DNA from: Schlesneria sp. | GTDB taxonomy: Bacteria > Planctomycetota > Planctomycetia > Planctomycetales > Planctomycetaceae | Length of the DNA: 64,000 bases | NCBI GenBank assembly: GCA_028291515.1 | Contig: JAQGHU010000114.1 | Location: 1 to 64,000 of the forward strand | Direction: 5' to 3' | Part shown: positions 1 to 9,786 of the stretch, one piece after another | Position numbering within the stretch: position 1 is the stretch's first letter | Layout: every line of letters starts with the position of its first letter | Position numbers and translations under genes: made by a program | The notes under the pieces: model-generated | Databases searched by the model: none | The model's input: only the letters and a program-made list of their open reading frames with translations | What the model was told of the DNA's origin: nothing

Positions 1-110
1 GTGGAAGCGACTACGTTCGCTCCGCTCACTCCGTCCCTTCCACCCCCATTCCAGAGTAGAAGGAATGTGTCACCCATGTCCCCGAACACCTGTTACCCTT
101 GACTCCGGTC
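1..110. repeat. Left-edge inverted repeat and possible IS-end remnant
   Basis: The first seven bases, GTGGAAG, are exactly inverted at 37-43 (CTTCCAC). From about 69 to 106 two similar short units, TGTCACCC and TGTTACCC, lie about 30 bases apart. I associate this pattern with the ends of IS481-type insertion sequences in planctomycetes, but only from memory. No transposase is visible. The stretch lies just downstream of the immunity gene, where mobile-element scars are common behind toxin cassettes. Positions 111-207 hold nothing else that I can support. Confidence 0.25.
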
Positions 111-207
111 CAAACAGAAGCGGCCAAGCAGTGACACATCCCGTTTACTTTGAGAGATCACCCAATGCCACCCCGCCCAGCGGGAACGATAGATATCTGA
201 AACGGAT

Positions 208-474
208 TCATGGCTTAAGATGAAGGACTCTCTTGATTTCTTGCCGAAGCCTTTCTTCGTCAAACTCATATTCTTCACGGTCAGATTGAGGGTTATAGAG
301 GTCTGCAAAGCAAAAGATTGATGACAATGCTTCACTAACTTCAGGCGGGTCTTGAAGCAACCTGCCATCGTCCCTCTCACTCTTCCAGCAGCTGATGAAG
401 TCGTTTGCGAAATCGACTGCTGACATATTTCCGTCCGCAAACTTCCTCGCAAGAACAGTTAGATCGTGGCTCAT
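208..474 (-). CDS. Colicin D-like immunity protein
   Basis: An 88-residue acidic cytoplasmic protein that probably binds and blocks the tRNA-nuclease tip of the giant protein encoded just upstream. The start MSHDL was chosen because its ATG (472-474) shares ATGA with the toxin stop codon (471-473), a classic toxin-immunity coupling; the track's longer version runs back into the toxin gene. The sequence resembles the colicin D immunity family as I remember it: LARKF near the N-terminus, an A-x-DF motif, a central LFxxAD-like helix (IFCFADLYNP), then DREEYEFDEERL followed by a basic helix. The local GC content is low compared with the toxin body, which fits horizontal exchange of the tip and immunity cassette. 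The identification rests on motif order, small size and position. Confidence 0.82.
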   Translation of the reverse strand: MSHDLTVLARKFADGNMSAVDFANDFISCWKSERDDGRLLQDPPEVSEALSSIFCFADLYNPQSDREEYEFDEERLRQEIKRVLHLKP

Positions 475-3400
475 CTTAGTATTCCATCCTTGATATATTT
501 CTCGAACTGCGGCGTACCGGGAAGAAGTTTCCAACCTGTGACGAAATTGCCGTTTTTGTCCAAAACGACAACGAGGTTCGTATTGGGGTTAAAAAACACA
601 TTCGAGTCTGGCACGTAAAGATAAGTCCCCTTCTTTATAGTCCCTGCATCATCCAAATGTGATGCGATGGCTTTGCCAAAGTCGGCAAGAGTTGCTGGGT
701 TTCGTTTGGGTGTCGTAATGCCGAAATCGGGGGCGTGTTTCCATTTCTTCTCCAATTGAAAAGTCCCAATCGTAGCCGACGCACTGTTTGGAGCGTTTGG
801 CGTCGGTGGCAGATTCAGATCATCAATTCTCTTCGTAATATCGGCAGCCGAAACGCCGTGTTGGACCACGTTTCCAGCATCGTCAACAATATCAAACGTG
901 CCATTGGCACCAGGAATCGACTTGTAGGCATTGTGCGCCCACAGCGTGAATTCCCATGATCTGTCCCCGACGAAGTATGTGTGGTGATCGGCCACCGTCA
1001 GATTGTACACGGCTTCGCTGCGGGTTGTGAGCGTGACCTTCTCCACGGGAACCAGCAGGTTGTCGTGGCTGATCAACCGGTCTCCAGGCTGCAGGTCGGC
1101 GGTTTTCCTCCAACCTCGCTCCCAAACGTAGAACGGATGTTCGGCGGTTGTTTCAACGGTGCGTCCGCCAACCCTCAGTTCAGCCACGAAACCGTGTCGA
1201 TGGAAGATCTTTTCCACGCGGCGGACAATGATTGGGGCATGCGGATTCAGTTCGTCCCTTGTCAGAATGTCGTCACCGACCTGGAATTCTTCGATGGGCT
1301 TGGAGCCTGTTGGCGTCAATAACGGAGTTCCGGCGACGAAGCAATTGTGGTTAAGAATGGTCAGCAAGTTTTCGCCGAGGTTCGCAATCGCTTTGGAGGC
1401 TCGCTCACCTCCGATGCCTTTGAAAATCGAACTCAGGCGATCCACCAGTTTGCCGACTTTCGCCGCCTTCAATGCGGCGCTGGCACCCTCCAACGCCATC
1501 CCTTCGAGGATCTCATAGGCAATCATGCCAGTCAAACGACCCAGCGCATGGGCAATTTCCGCATCGCTCTTACCGAGTTCACGTAGTCGAGCAACGAACG
1601 AATCCGCCAGTTCCATCACCGTGCTTCGAGCCAGGCGCAGCGCCAGCATCGTCTGCGGATCCACGCGGCCTTGCAACGATTGGAAGTCGCCACGCATCAC
1701 CGCCGCCCAGGCAGCCGGATCGAGACCCGTGACAATTGTTTTAGAGTTGTTTCTCACGAAAGTGTTCGTTCGGTCTAAGGCGAATTGCCCAGGCCCTCGA
1801 ATAGCGAACATAAATATGGTGGAGGGATTGTTCCAAATCCACTTCTGGGCTCCCCAAGCGAGGCTTGGTATTGAGCCGATGGATTGGATGGTTCCCCAAA
1901 CTCCATCCACGGCGAAGCCTTCCAAAACACCCGCATTAAATTTCTTGTTAAGTTCGTGTGCGTGAAGGAGCGCGCCCAATAGTCCCCAATTGTTACCCGT
2001 GCTCGTCCCGGATGTGGAAGTAGCCGGTCCCCCCAGCAACTGAATCCCCCCTCCGCCGCCGCGGTAAACGAGATCGTTGTCGGGTGACGCATCGCGCTTG
2101 GTCACATACTCCAGCGTGGTCAGGTTCGGGTTGCCGTCGAGGAGCGGGGTGACGACCCGGGTCGGGGTACCGTAGTCGGGAGTCCAGACAGGGGTGGGGG
2201 CGGCCGTCGTCCACTCCTTCAGTTCGCCGATCGCGACCCCCCGGCCGAGATAGGCGGTGGCCTGGCTGACCACGGTCGGGGCCGCTCCGGGCACGCGGGC
2301 GTTCGAATTGACTTGGCGGTAATTGTCGCTCAACGGGGTGTACAGCAGGTTGACGATTTCCCCCGACCCCACCTGGAAGTCGTACGACGACGGCGGGATG
2401 TCGTAACTGGAATTCTCCGTGTACGACGAATCCCCATAGCCGTATGAGCTGTGAGTGGTCGTGGTGCGGGAGTTCGACCACCCGTAGCTGTAATTCTGGT
2501 GCGCGGTGGTCCCCCCCGCCGAACTGACCAGGGTTTCCTCGTACGTTTTGGCGGTGCTGACCTGGCTGGAGGACGGGGTGTCGACCGTCTCGAGGGACTG
2601 GTAGCCCTTCGTCGTCCGCCGCGTGTACCCGGAGAACACCGTCAGACCCTGCAGCGCCGCCGACCCGTAGGCGGCGTGGACGTCGTACACGCGGGCCGTC
2701 GCACTGGGGTACAGGACCGTCGCCTGCCCGCTCTGCTGAGTCGACTCGATGTGGATCCCGTCCTGGTCAGACACGAAGTGGGCCACCTGCCACGAAGATC
2801 CCTCCCCCTCCCGCCGAGTCCATTCCGTCAGGTGATCCAAAGTCCCGTCGACGAAATGTTCGTCCAGATGATGCGCGCCCGTTGCGGCATCGTGGCTGTC
2901 GGTGACCAGCGAAAACGTCAGATTGTTCCCACTGAAGTGCAACCCCATCGTCGTCAGGTTGCCGCTGCTGGACGTTTCGTCCAACGTGTGGTCCCGCAGA
3001 CCATTGGCCACCGTCACCTTGTCCGTCGAGATCGTTTGAGTGTTGTAAACCGCACTCAGACCGATCGTACCGGTGGTTTCTCCGTCCGAAAATGACCCGC
3101 CCACACCCAGCGTGAACGACGTCCCCTGCGAGGTTACCGTCTCGACGTCGCTGTGATCCTGCGTCGTCTTCACGCCCTGTGCATCCACCGCCAGAGAACT
3201 GCTGCCGTACGCACCATCCGTGTCGACGTACGTCGCGGAACCGATCGTCACGTCGGTACTGAAGCTGTCCGCGACAGATACCTCTGTGGACTTCAGCAAC
3301 AGCGACATCGTCGACAGTGAATGTTCGTCCAGCGTCCAGTTCGCACCGCTGGTCAGCGTGGTGACCGGCGTGGCCGCTGTACCGGTCACCGACGGAGTCG

Positions 3401-6400
3401 CCGTCTCCGACTGAATCGTCGACGACGACGTGTTCGTGAACACACGGTCGCCCGATTGGATCAGCGTCAGCTTGTCCGAAGACCCCGACGTCGTCCCATC
3501 GTTCCAAGTGCTCGTTACGTTCAGCGATCCCGTCTCCAGGTTGTATGTCGACGATTGATCGGAAGTGTTGTGCAGTTGCAGCGTTTCGCTGACCGCACCG
3601 CTGGCCATCGTGGTTTGCTGGTCATCCAGTGTTGACAGCGCTTCGGTTGTGCCGGTTTGATCGTAGGTGTCCCACATTGTGGCGACACCATTGGTAATCA
3701 CATTCTGGAATTGTTCTTCCGCATGAGAGGTGTAAGTTCCCGTCGCTGCATCTGAAGTCGACAGATGATCGACCGTTGTCGGTGTGGCATTCGTCGCCAC
3801 GAAAGTCTGCTGGGTGCTGGAATGAAACTCGGAATCGTGAGTGCCGTCGTAATCGTACGATTGATCGGTTGTGGTGGACGCCTTCGTATTCCAGGTGTGC
3901 GCGGTCGACGTTTGCGTCTGATGGTCCTCGCCCGTGTCAGTCGCATCAGACCAGTCTCGGGTTGCGCCTGCGATCGTGTACGAATAAGCATCGGAACCGC
4001 TACCCGAACCACTGCCACTTCCCGAACCGGATCCACTCCCCGAAGCACTGCCGCTACCAGAACCAGATCCACTGCCGGACCCGCTTCCCGTTCCGCTTGT
4101 CGGTATCGCGACGACGATCAGATGCGTGCTGCTCCCATCAGTGGAAGTGACAGTTCCAGCAGAAGTGGAAACCGCATCCTGCGCCGAATCGGAAGTGCTG
4201 TCGAGCGTTGTGAAAGCGTAACCGTGACGCGTGATGCGATCGGTCGCTTCCGCTTCGCGGAGGCTAACGCTCTGATGTATGTTCGACGTGTAGGTGCTGG
4301 TCGATGTGGTGCTCGAATCGGCATCAATCTTGGTCGAAATTGACTCATCCGGCAGCAGATCCCTGATGACAGCGGACGTGCTGCTGGAGGTTGAGATACC
4401 CGCGACATCGTCGTCAGTGTCGTTCAAGATTTGATACGACGCGGCGTGTGTCGTCGAGATGCCCGGCATACTGCTGCCGTAACCCAGCCACGAGCCCAGC
4501 ATGCCGGGGGTCGAAGAGATGGCCGGCCAGCTATTAGGCGGCGGGGGGGCCAACATCAGCTGCTGCGTGGTGATGTTGTTCGCGTGATATGTGGTGTCGG
4601 AGTGACTGCCATACGTTGTCGTGCTGATCGAAGTCGACTGTGATTCATCGTGAGAGGTCTGCACGATCGTTGGTGTACTGGTCGAGGAATTGCTGCCGCC
4701 CACCACCTGATGGTCCGTTATCGCCAAATGACTCGTTCCGAGATCGTGGTCACCGTCGTGAGTTGCTTCATGACTCCAGTCCGAGGTGACCGCGTGATAA
4801 GTGGTCACGCTGCCGTCAGTCGCAGGCGTGCTACTGTCAGATGTTGTATGAGACAGGTCGTCGATTGTCGATTCGGTCGCTGGCGTCTGGCTGTCGTAGG
4901 TGCTGTCTAACGTATAAGTCAATACTTGCTGGTACTCGCCAGTGGCAATTGTTCCATCACCATTCGCATCGAACGGAGTTGAGATAACCAAACTGTACGA
5001 GTGGTCACTACTGCTGTCGGTCCAGGACGGCGTCTCGGACGAAATGGTGATTGTTTCGTCCCTGTGGTCGGATTCAAAATCGGTGGTTGACCCGGCGTTT
5101 CGCACATAGTCGAAACTCTGACTGGTGGTGAGTGAACTCGATGAAGATCCAGTCGAGTCGGAAGTGGTCGTATCGTCTTCCCAAGACGAGATCACACCCG
5201 TCGTGACCGACTTTGTGGAATTGCCGTAGCTGTGGTCTGTCGACTGCGATGAACTTGTCGCCGTGTCGAGACTCGTGGTGCCCGAAGTTATCAACAGGCT
5301 GGAATTGTCGGTTGAATTGAGCGAATGCAGCGTCGAAGTTGTCGAGATCGCTTCCGTGTCGTCCCCCGACGAGCTGTCAACGATCGTCGAATCGTAGTTC
5401 ACATTTCCGAGACCAACATAAGTTTCCAAGTCCGTTTCGACGGTATTGGAGGTGCTGCTCCCATAGGCGTGATCGCTGGACGATTCAGTGTAGGTCGATA
5501 CGGTACCCGCACCGTCGTTGACGCTGACTGTCAACCCCGCAGACGTAGTATCGTCGTAACTGAAATCATCGGTGTCGGTGTACTTCACCTTGGCATTGCC
5601 GAACTGAATGACCCAAGGGGCTGGTGCCGGAGAAGAGCCTGTCGACCCATTCGCCTGAGATGTGGTCCAGTCGGGATTAACGATCGAGATCCCGTAACCA
5701 TCCGCCGCGATCTTGGACGTCCAGTCATCCTGGCTGGTAGTGGCGCTTCCCTGGGTGGTGATGACGGTTCCCTGGGTCGCCGTGATGGCCATATTGCCGG
5801 TCGATTGTGACGATCCGTAGGCCGAGTCGTCATAAGTTGAAGTCGAATGTGCGACGGAAGCCAGTTGATCGCCGGTGACGTTGTATGTGTACTCGTCGTA
5901 CTGGGAATCATCCGACGTGACGGTGATCGTCGAGTGTGTCGTGACCGGCGTCGACACTCCAGCCTGGTCCACCACCGTGCTGTTGTCGGTCATATCGAGA
6001 TCGATATCGGACGCCACTTCGGATGCGGAGTGGCCGTACCCAACCAGGGTGTATGTTTGTTGTAACGCGGTTTGTAGTCCATCGACCCAAGATTGAGCGT
6101 AGTGGGAACCGGTATCCCACCGATCGAAGGAATCGCTTTGCGTCGTCGTTGTCGCAGTCGAAAGCTGATCGGCCGAGGTATCGGTCGTCGTGAGATGGAC
6201 GACGTTCTTGCCCTCCCATTGCGCGGTGTATTCATGCGACCGATCTTCCTCTTCGACCGCTCCGGCATCCGACGTTGTCGTGGAGTGATGGACATGCAGA
6301 TTCGAAATCTGGTTTCCGATGAGCGAGACCATTCCAGTCACCGATTCCGTCCAGCCGTCGTCGATCGTCGAGTTGAAATCGGGTGCCATTTCGAAGTCGA

Positions 6401-9131
6401 AGTGATCTTCTCGCGAAGTGGTCACGTCAGTCGTTTTGACCGTGTCACTGGGATGCGGCCCCGGTTCGATAATGACGACGAAGTGATAGGTGGCGTGCCC
6501 CGATTGATGCGCGGTGAAACTGTGTCCGGTCGTGTCGACAAATGTCGAATCGATCTGATACGTCATCTGGTCATAAAATTCGGAGCTGCTTCCCAATGTC
6601 CCGCTGGTGGTGTGGGAATCTGTGATGATCGTATGAACGGTCAATGTTCCCCCCAGGACGGCTGTCGTGACGGTCTCGTCTTTGGGTTGATACGCTGTGT
6701 ATGTCGCCGTCAAAACGCTGCCAAACGCATCTCGCTGATCTTGAAAAGCGGGCGTGACTCCGAGGTCATCGACATAGACGGTCGGTTGAACCGGATCGAT
6801 GTAGTACGTGGCATAGGCCAAATACGGCTGCAGCACCGAAGCAGCGTCTGTCGAAGGTCCAAAGCTCAACTGACTGGCGGAAGAGGTCGAAGATGTTCCT
6901 GCGGTTGTGGTTACCGTCACGTCTTGGGAACCGGTTAGACCTGCAGGAGCGTAAGCCAAAATCGATGTCGACGACTGCACAGTGTACACCGCGCTAACGC
7001 CGCCAATCGAGACGCTGGTCACATTGGCAAAATTCGTTCCTGTGATCGTGACCAGACCGTTCGACGCGGTCACTCCCATCACCGCAGGGACGGTGCTGGC
7101 CGCCGTGAAGGTGAATCGGTCGAGGCTTGAGAGAGCCGATGTTCCGGCAGACGTGGCGACGGTGATGTCCACTGTGCCCGTGACACTGGAAGGTGTGGTG
7201 ACGGAGATCGAACTGGAACTCGTCACGACGAAGGTCGCGGCGGTGGTTCCGAAGTAAACGCCTGTCACCCCCACGAAGTTGGCACCGTAGACGGTCACCG
7301 AGGTTTCACTCACCCCCGAGGTTGCCGAGAGCGATATGATCGAAGGGACTACCGAGTTGCTTCCAGAATTCGAACCGGAGCCAGAGCCGCTTCCGGACGA
7401 ACCTGAACCAGAGGTGCTTCCTGAACCAGAGCCAGTTCCGCTGCCGGAGGATCCAGAACCGCTGCCTGATCCCGACCCGCTACCGGACCCTGAGGTGAAG
7501 GTGAACTGGTCGAGACTCGACGTGGCGGAGGTTCCAGCCGATGTCGTGACGGAGATGTCCACAGTACCGGTGACGCCGGAAGGAGTGGTGACCGTGATCG
7601 AGCTGGAATTCGTTACGGTAAAGGTCGCGGCTGTGGTACCAAAGTAGACCCCTGTCACCCCCACGAAGTTGTAACCATAGACGGTCACCGAGGTTCCACT
7701 GGTGCCAGAGACCGTCGAGAGTGCCATGATCGAAGGGGCTGCCGAACCGCTTCCGGAATTCGAACCGGACCCGCTGCCACTTCCGGAAGAACCTGAACCC
7801 GAACCGCTGCCTGAGCCTGACCCGCTACCGGAATTAGAGGTGAAGGTGTATTGGTCGAGGCTCGACGTGGCGGAAGTTCCGGCCGATGTCGTGACGGTGA
7901 TGTCTACAGTACCGGTGACACCGGAAGGAGTGGTGACTGTGATCGAGTTGGAATTCGTCACGGTGAAGGTTGCGGCGGTGGTACCGAAGTAGACCCCTGT
8001 CACCCCCACGAAGTTGGAGCCATAGACGGTCACCGAGGTTCCACTGGTCCCCGAAGTTGCCGAGAGCGACATGATCGACGGTGCTGCCGAGCTACTTCCG
8101 GAATTCGAACCGGAGCCGCTGCCACTTCCGGAAGATCCTGAACCTGACGTACTTCCTGATCCCGAGCCAGTTCCGCTGCTGCCCGAGGTTGAGCCAGAGC
8201 CGCTGCCAGATCCCGATCCGCTACCGGACCCTGAGGTGAAGGTGAACTGGTCGAGGCTGAGCGTCGCCGATGTGCCTGCCATTGAGACGACGGTGATGTC
8301 GACGGTGCCCGTGACGCCGATCGGGGCGACTGCGGAGATTGTGTTCGCGCCGGTGACTGTGAATGTGGTGGCGACGTTACCGAAGTAGACGGCGGTGACG
8401 TTCTGGAAGTTGGACCCCGTAATGATCACTGCGGTTCCGCTGGGACCGGAGGTTGTCGAGAGTGCCATGATTGAAGGCGCTGCCGAACCGCTTCCGGAAT
8501 TCGAACCGGAGCCGCTGCCACTTCCGGAAGAGCCTGAACCCGACGTACTACCTGATCCCGAACCGGTGCCGCTGCTGCCCGAAGTGGAGCCAGATCCATT
8601 CCCCGATCCGCTGCCGGTGGAACCAGGCCCACTGCCGGATCCCGACCCACTGTTGGAACCGCTCCCTGATGACGATGTAAACGTCAGCGTGACACTGGCG
8701 GCGGACGAATACCCGAGGCCGTCGGAGATCGTATAGCCGAACGATTCCGTACCGGAGAAGCCGGCGGGGGGCGTGAGCACCAGCCGATCATGAGCCAGGC
8801 CATTGGAGGAGTTGGGATGCTCAATCGTGACCGAACCATAGGTTGGGCTGGAGACGGAACTGATGGAAAGCGTTCCCGACCCGGAACCAGAGCCCGTCGT
8901 ATCATTGGCCAGCACATCCAGCGGGACGGTTGTCGGCGAACCGACTCCCTGGTCGATGGTATAGGCATCGTTTACCGCCACCGCGCTCATGACGCGTCGC
9001 GGTTCGAGCACTTCGACCATCGCGGCCACACCGGACAATTCCGTGCGGCGTTTTCGCAGAACAGGAGAGGCTGTTCCCTGGAACGAGAACAATCGTTTAC
9101 GGACGCCAAACAGCCAATTCTGGATTACCAT
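471..9131 (-). CDS. Giant LEPR-motif polymorphic toxin with Hint and colicin D-like nuclease domain
   Basis: A 2886-residue protein. There is no classical signal peptide; residues 42-50 read LEPRRVMSA, the LEPR-XLL type N-terminal motif of giant planctomycete proteins. Domain order: a Big/cadherin-like Ig domain (about 52-150), five IPT/TIG domains separated by long Gly-Ser linkers (to about residue 760), a Ser/Thr/Asp/Tyr-rich body to about 2230 with another Gly-Ser tract near 1690, a helical pre-toxin segment, a Hint domain beginning NHNCFVAGT (Cys 2597) and ending AHNAY (about 2736), and a tip (about 2790-2886) with KHAPDFG and FVTGWKL, the colicin D nuclease signature. By homology, His 2799 would be the catalytic histidine. 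In that family the tip cuts tRNA-Arg in the anticodon loop. The Hint domain probably releases the tip by self-cleavage. GAGGG lies about nine bases before the ATG. Immunity is encoded directly downstream and export genes lie upstream. Confidence 0.88.
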   Translation of the reverse strand: MVIQNWLFGVRKRLFSFQGTASPVLRKRRTELSGVAAMVEVLEPRRVMSAVAVNDAYTIDQGVGSPTTVPLDVLANDTTGSGSGSGTLSISSVSSPTYGSVTIEHPNSSNGLAHDRLVLTPPAGFSGTESFGYTISDGLGYSSAASVTLTFTSSSGSGSNSGSGSGSGPGSTGSGSGNGSGSTSGSSGTGSGSGSTSGSGSSGSGSGSGSNSGSGSAAPSIMALSTTSGPSGTAVIITGSNFQNVTAVYFGNVATTFTVTGANTISAVAPIGVTGTVDITVVSMAGTSATLSLDQFTFTSGSGSGSGSGSGSGSTSGSSGTGSGSGSTSGSGSSGSGSGSGSNSGSSSAAPSIMSLSATSGTSGTSVTVYGSNFVGVTGVYFGTTAATFTVTNSNSITVTTPSGVTGTVDITVTTSAGTSATSSLDQYTFTSNSGSGSGSGSGSGSGSSGSGSGSGSNSGSGSAAPSIMALSTVSGTSGTSVTVYGYNFVGVTGVYFGTTAATFTVTNSSSITVTTPSGVTGTVDISVTTSAGTSATSSLDQFTFTSGSGSGSGSGSGSGSSGSGTGSGSGSTSGSGSSGSGSGSGSNSGSNSVVPSIISLSATSGVSETSVTVYGANFVGVTGVYFGTTAATFVVTSSSSISVTTPSSVTGTVDITVATSAGTSALSSLDRFTFTAASTVPAVMGVTASNGLVTITGTNFANVTSVSIGGVSAVYTVQSSTSILAYAPAGLTGSQDVTVTTTAGTSSTSSASQLSFGPSTDAASVLQPYLAYATYYIDPVQPTVYVDDLGVTPAFQDQRDAFGSVLTATYTAYQPKDETVTTAVLGGTLTVHTIITDSHTTSGTLGSSSEFYDQMTYQIDSTFVDTTGHSFTAHQSGHATYHFVVIIEPGPHPSDTVKTTDVTTSREDHFDFEMAPDFNSTIDDGWTESVTGMVSLIGNQISNLHVHHSTTTSDAGAVEEEDRSHEYTAQWEGKNVVHLTTTDTSADQLSTATTTTQSDSFDRWDTGSHYAQSWVDGLQTALQQTYTLVGYGHSASEVASDIDLDMTDNSTVVDQAGVSTPVTTHSTITVTSDDSQYDEYTYNVTGDQLASVAHSTSTYDDSAYGSSQSTGNMAITATQGTVITTQGSATTSQDDWTSKIAADGYGISIVNPDWTTSQANGSTGSSPAPAPWVIQFGNAKVKYTDTDDFSYDDTTSAGLTVSVNDGAGTVSTYTESSSDHAYGSSTSNTVETDLETYVGLGNVNYDSTIVDSSSGDDTEAISTTSTLHSLNSTDNSSLLITSGTTSLDTATSSSQSTDHSYGNSTKSVTTGVISSWEDDTTTSDSTGSSSSSLTTSQSFDYVRNAGSTTDFESDHRDETITISSETPSWTDSSSDHSYSLVISTPFDANGDGTIATGEYQQVLTYTLDSTYDSQTPATESTIDDLSHTTSDSSTPATDGSVTTYHAVTSDWSHEATHDGDHDLGTSHLAITDHQVVGGSNSSTSTPTIVQTSHDESQSTSISTTTYGSHSDTTYHANNITTQQLMLAPPPPNSWPAISSTPGMLGSWLGYGSSMPGISTTHAASYQILNDTDDDVAGISTSSSTSAVIRDLLPDESISTKIDADSSTTSTSTYTSNIHQSVSLREAEATDRITRHGYAFTTLDSTSDSAQDAVSTSAGTVTSTDGSSTHLIVVAIPTSGTGSGSGSGSGSGSGSASGSGSGSGSGSGSGSGSDAYSYTIAGATRDWSDATDTGEDHQTQTSTAHTWNTKASTTTDQSYDYDGTHDSEFHSSTQQTFVATNATPTTVDHLSTSDAATGTYTSHAEEQFQNVITNGVATMWDTYDQTGTTEALSTLDDQQTTMASGAVSETLQLHNTSDQSSTYNLETGSLNVTSTWNDGTTSGSSDKLTLIQSGDRVFTNTSSSTIQSETATPSVTGTAATPVTTLTSGANWTLDEHSLSTMSLLLKSTEVSVADSFSTDVTIGSATYVDTDGAYGSSSLAVDAQGVKTTQDHSDVETVTSQGTSFTLGVGGSFSDGETTGTIGLSAVYNTQTISTDKVTVANGLRDHTLDETSSSGNLTTMGLHFSGNNLTFSLVTDSHDAATGAHHLDEHFVDGTLDHLTEWTRREGEGSSWQVAHFVSDQDGIHIESTQQSGQATVLYPSATARVYDVHAAYGSAALQGLTVFSGYTRRTTKGYQSLETVDTPSSSQVSTAKTYEETLVSSAGGTTAHQNYSYGWSNSRTTTTHSSYGYGDSSYTENSSYDIPPSSYDFQVGSGEIVNLLYTPLSDNYRQVNSNARVPGAAPTVVSQATAYLGRGVAIGELKEWTTAAPTPVWTPDYGTPTRVVTPLLDGNPNLTTLEYVTKRDASPDNDLVYRGGGGGIQLLGGPATSTSGTSTGNNWGLLGALLHAHELNKKFNAGVLEGFAVDGVWGTIQSIGSIPSLAWGAQKWIWNNPSTIFMFAIRGPGQFALDRTNTFVRNNSKTIVTGLDPAAWAAVMRGDFQSLQGRVDPQTMLALRLARSTVMELADSFVARLRELGKSDAEIAHALGRLTGMIAYEILEGMALEGASAALKAAKVGKLVDRLSSIFKGIGGERASKAIANLGENLLTILNHNCFVAGTPLLTPTGSKPIEEFQVGDDILTRDELNPHAPIIVRRVEKIFHRHGFVAELRVGGRTVETTAEHPFYVWERGWRKTADLQPGDRLISHDNLLVPVEKVTLTTRSEAVYNLTVADHHTYFVGDRSWEFTLWAHNAYKSIPGANGTFDIVDDAGNVVQHGVSAADITKRIDDLNLPPTPNAPNSASATIGTFQLEKKWKHAPDFGITTPKRNPATLADFGKAIASHLDDAGTIKKGTYLYVPDSNVFFNPNTNLVVVLDKNGNFVTGWKLLPGTPQFEKYIKDGILR
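474..765 (-). other. Colicin D-like anticodon nuclease domain (toxin tip)
   Basis: C-terminal about 97 residues of the giant protein. Visible motifs are [15 protein letters not shown], then a KGTYLY strand, an [11 protein letters not shown] strand and GNFVTGWKL, in the same order as the colicin D catalytic domain. Known members cleave tRNA-Arg isoacceptors on the 3' side of the anticodon. The three sampled lines of this cassette and its immunity gene (301-360, 541-660) are about 43% GC by hand count. Confidence 0.82.
924..1352 (-). other. Hint (intein-like) autoprocessing domain
   Basis: Residues about 2594-2736 of the giant protein. It begins with the Hint nucleophile context [11 protein letters not shown], has the internal block TTAEHPFYV with the conserved T-x-x-H, and closes with [10 protein letters not shown] and AHNAY. 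This is the pretoxin Hint form used in polymorphic toxins to free the C-terminal tip. Cleavage is predicted at Cys 2597 or at the C-terminal Asn, not shown. Confidence 0.85.
6865..8490 (-). repeat. Five IPT/TIG-domain repeats with Gly-Ser linkers
   Basis: Five tandem modules of about 80 residues, each with the pattern PSIM-LS-TSG-S-T-V-YG-NFVGVT-VYFG. They lie at about 8230-8490, 7840-8090, 7500-7740, 7110-7360 and 6865-7090. Modules 2 and 3 (7840-8090 and 7500-7740) are nearly identical at DNA level. The first four are preceded by linkers made almost entirely of alternating Gly and Ser codons, giving imperfect tandem DNA repeats that could recombine. They probably form a rod holding the toxin away from the cell. 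Confidence 0.85.
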
Positions 9132-9786
9132 CGCGACGATCCCTCACGGCAGGTCAGAGGTTCCTTCCAGGCTTCATCTCAGAATCTTTATTCCTGGCCC
9201 GGAACGTTCAAGTCATTGCGTCTGATCGAAAATGATGTGATGCACGAGATCGCTCTAAGTACCCCAGAACTGGGGCCGGAGAACGACAACTACCGAACAA
9301 ACACGGCAACAATGCGCAAGTACTTTGAGATATGATGCATTGTCACCCAGCCAAGATGACGAAAGGGTAATTTGCCGTCCATTGGTATGCAAGTAGTCAG
9401 TGTGTCATTTTGGACCGTATTTGGCATAATCAAATGCGACAATGGGGGGGCGGTGCGCATTGAGGGGCGGCTCGGCGTGAAGGATCCTGGAGATTTCGTC
9501 GATCCTGTTGCACAAAGACGTTGTGTCTGCCGAGGGCATCTGTCGCAGAGTCCGATGTACAGCGGCGGCGAGTTTTCGATGGCTGCCTCTGGAATAGTCG
9601 GTTGCGAGACGACGGACGATCTGTTGCACGCATCCTCTTAATCTTGGGCTCGGAATTATTGATTCGTCTGGTGCGTGAAGTGAGATCGTCCGTCCGTGGA
9701 GTTGGAATTGCGTCGCAGAGTTCTCGTGTGAAGGCCTGAACCGTGAAACCCCATTCGACTGAACCAATCCAAGCTTCGGACCACTA
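9132..9786. other. 655-bp divergent intergenic region, no gene seen
   Basis: Lies between the giant toxin (minus) and the GAF-HlyD gene (plus) and must hold both promoters. The ORFs the track lists here (for example 9372-9641 plus, 9405-9986 minus) have no recognisable motifs and conflict with each other, so I treat them as chance. I could not pick out a convincing promoter or operator. Confidence 0.5.

Noticed and set aside
2451-3635. Long antisense ORFs within the giant toxin gene
   Set aside because: Arg/Gly-rich shadow translations of a high-GC coding strand, with no domain.
7360-8700. Spaced DNA repeats resembling a CRISPR array
   Set aside because: They encode Gly-Ser linkers and IPT modules in one continuous frame; spacing is uneven and there are no cas genes.
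7336-8736. Plus-strand ORFs rich in Pro and Glu (PEPEPLP repeats)
   Set aside because: They are antisense readings of the Gly-Ser linkers of the giant protein; the repeated DNA makes long chance ORFs.
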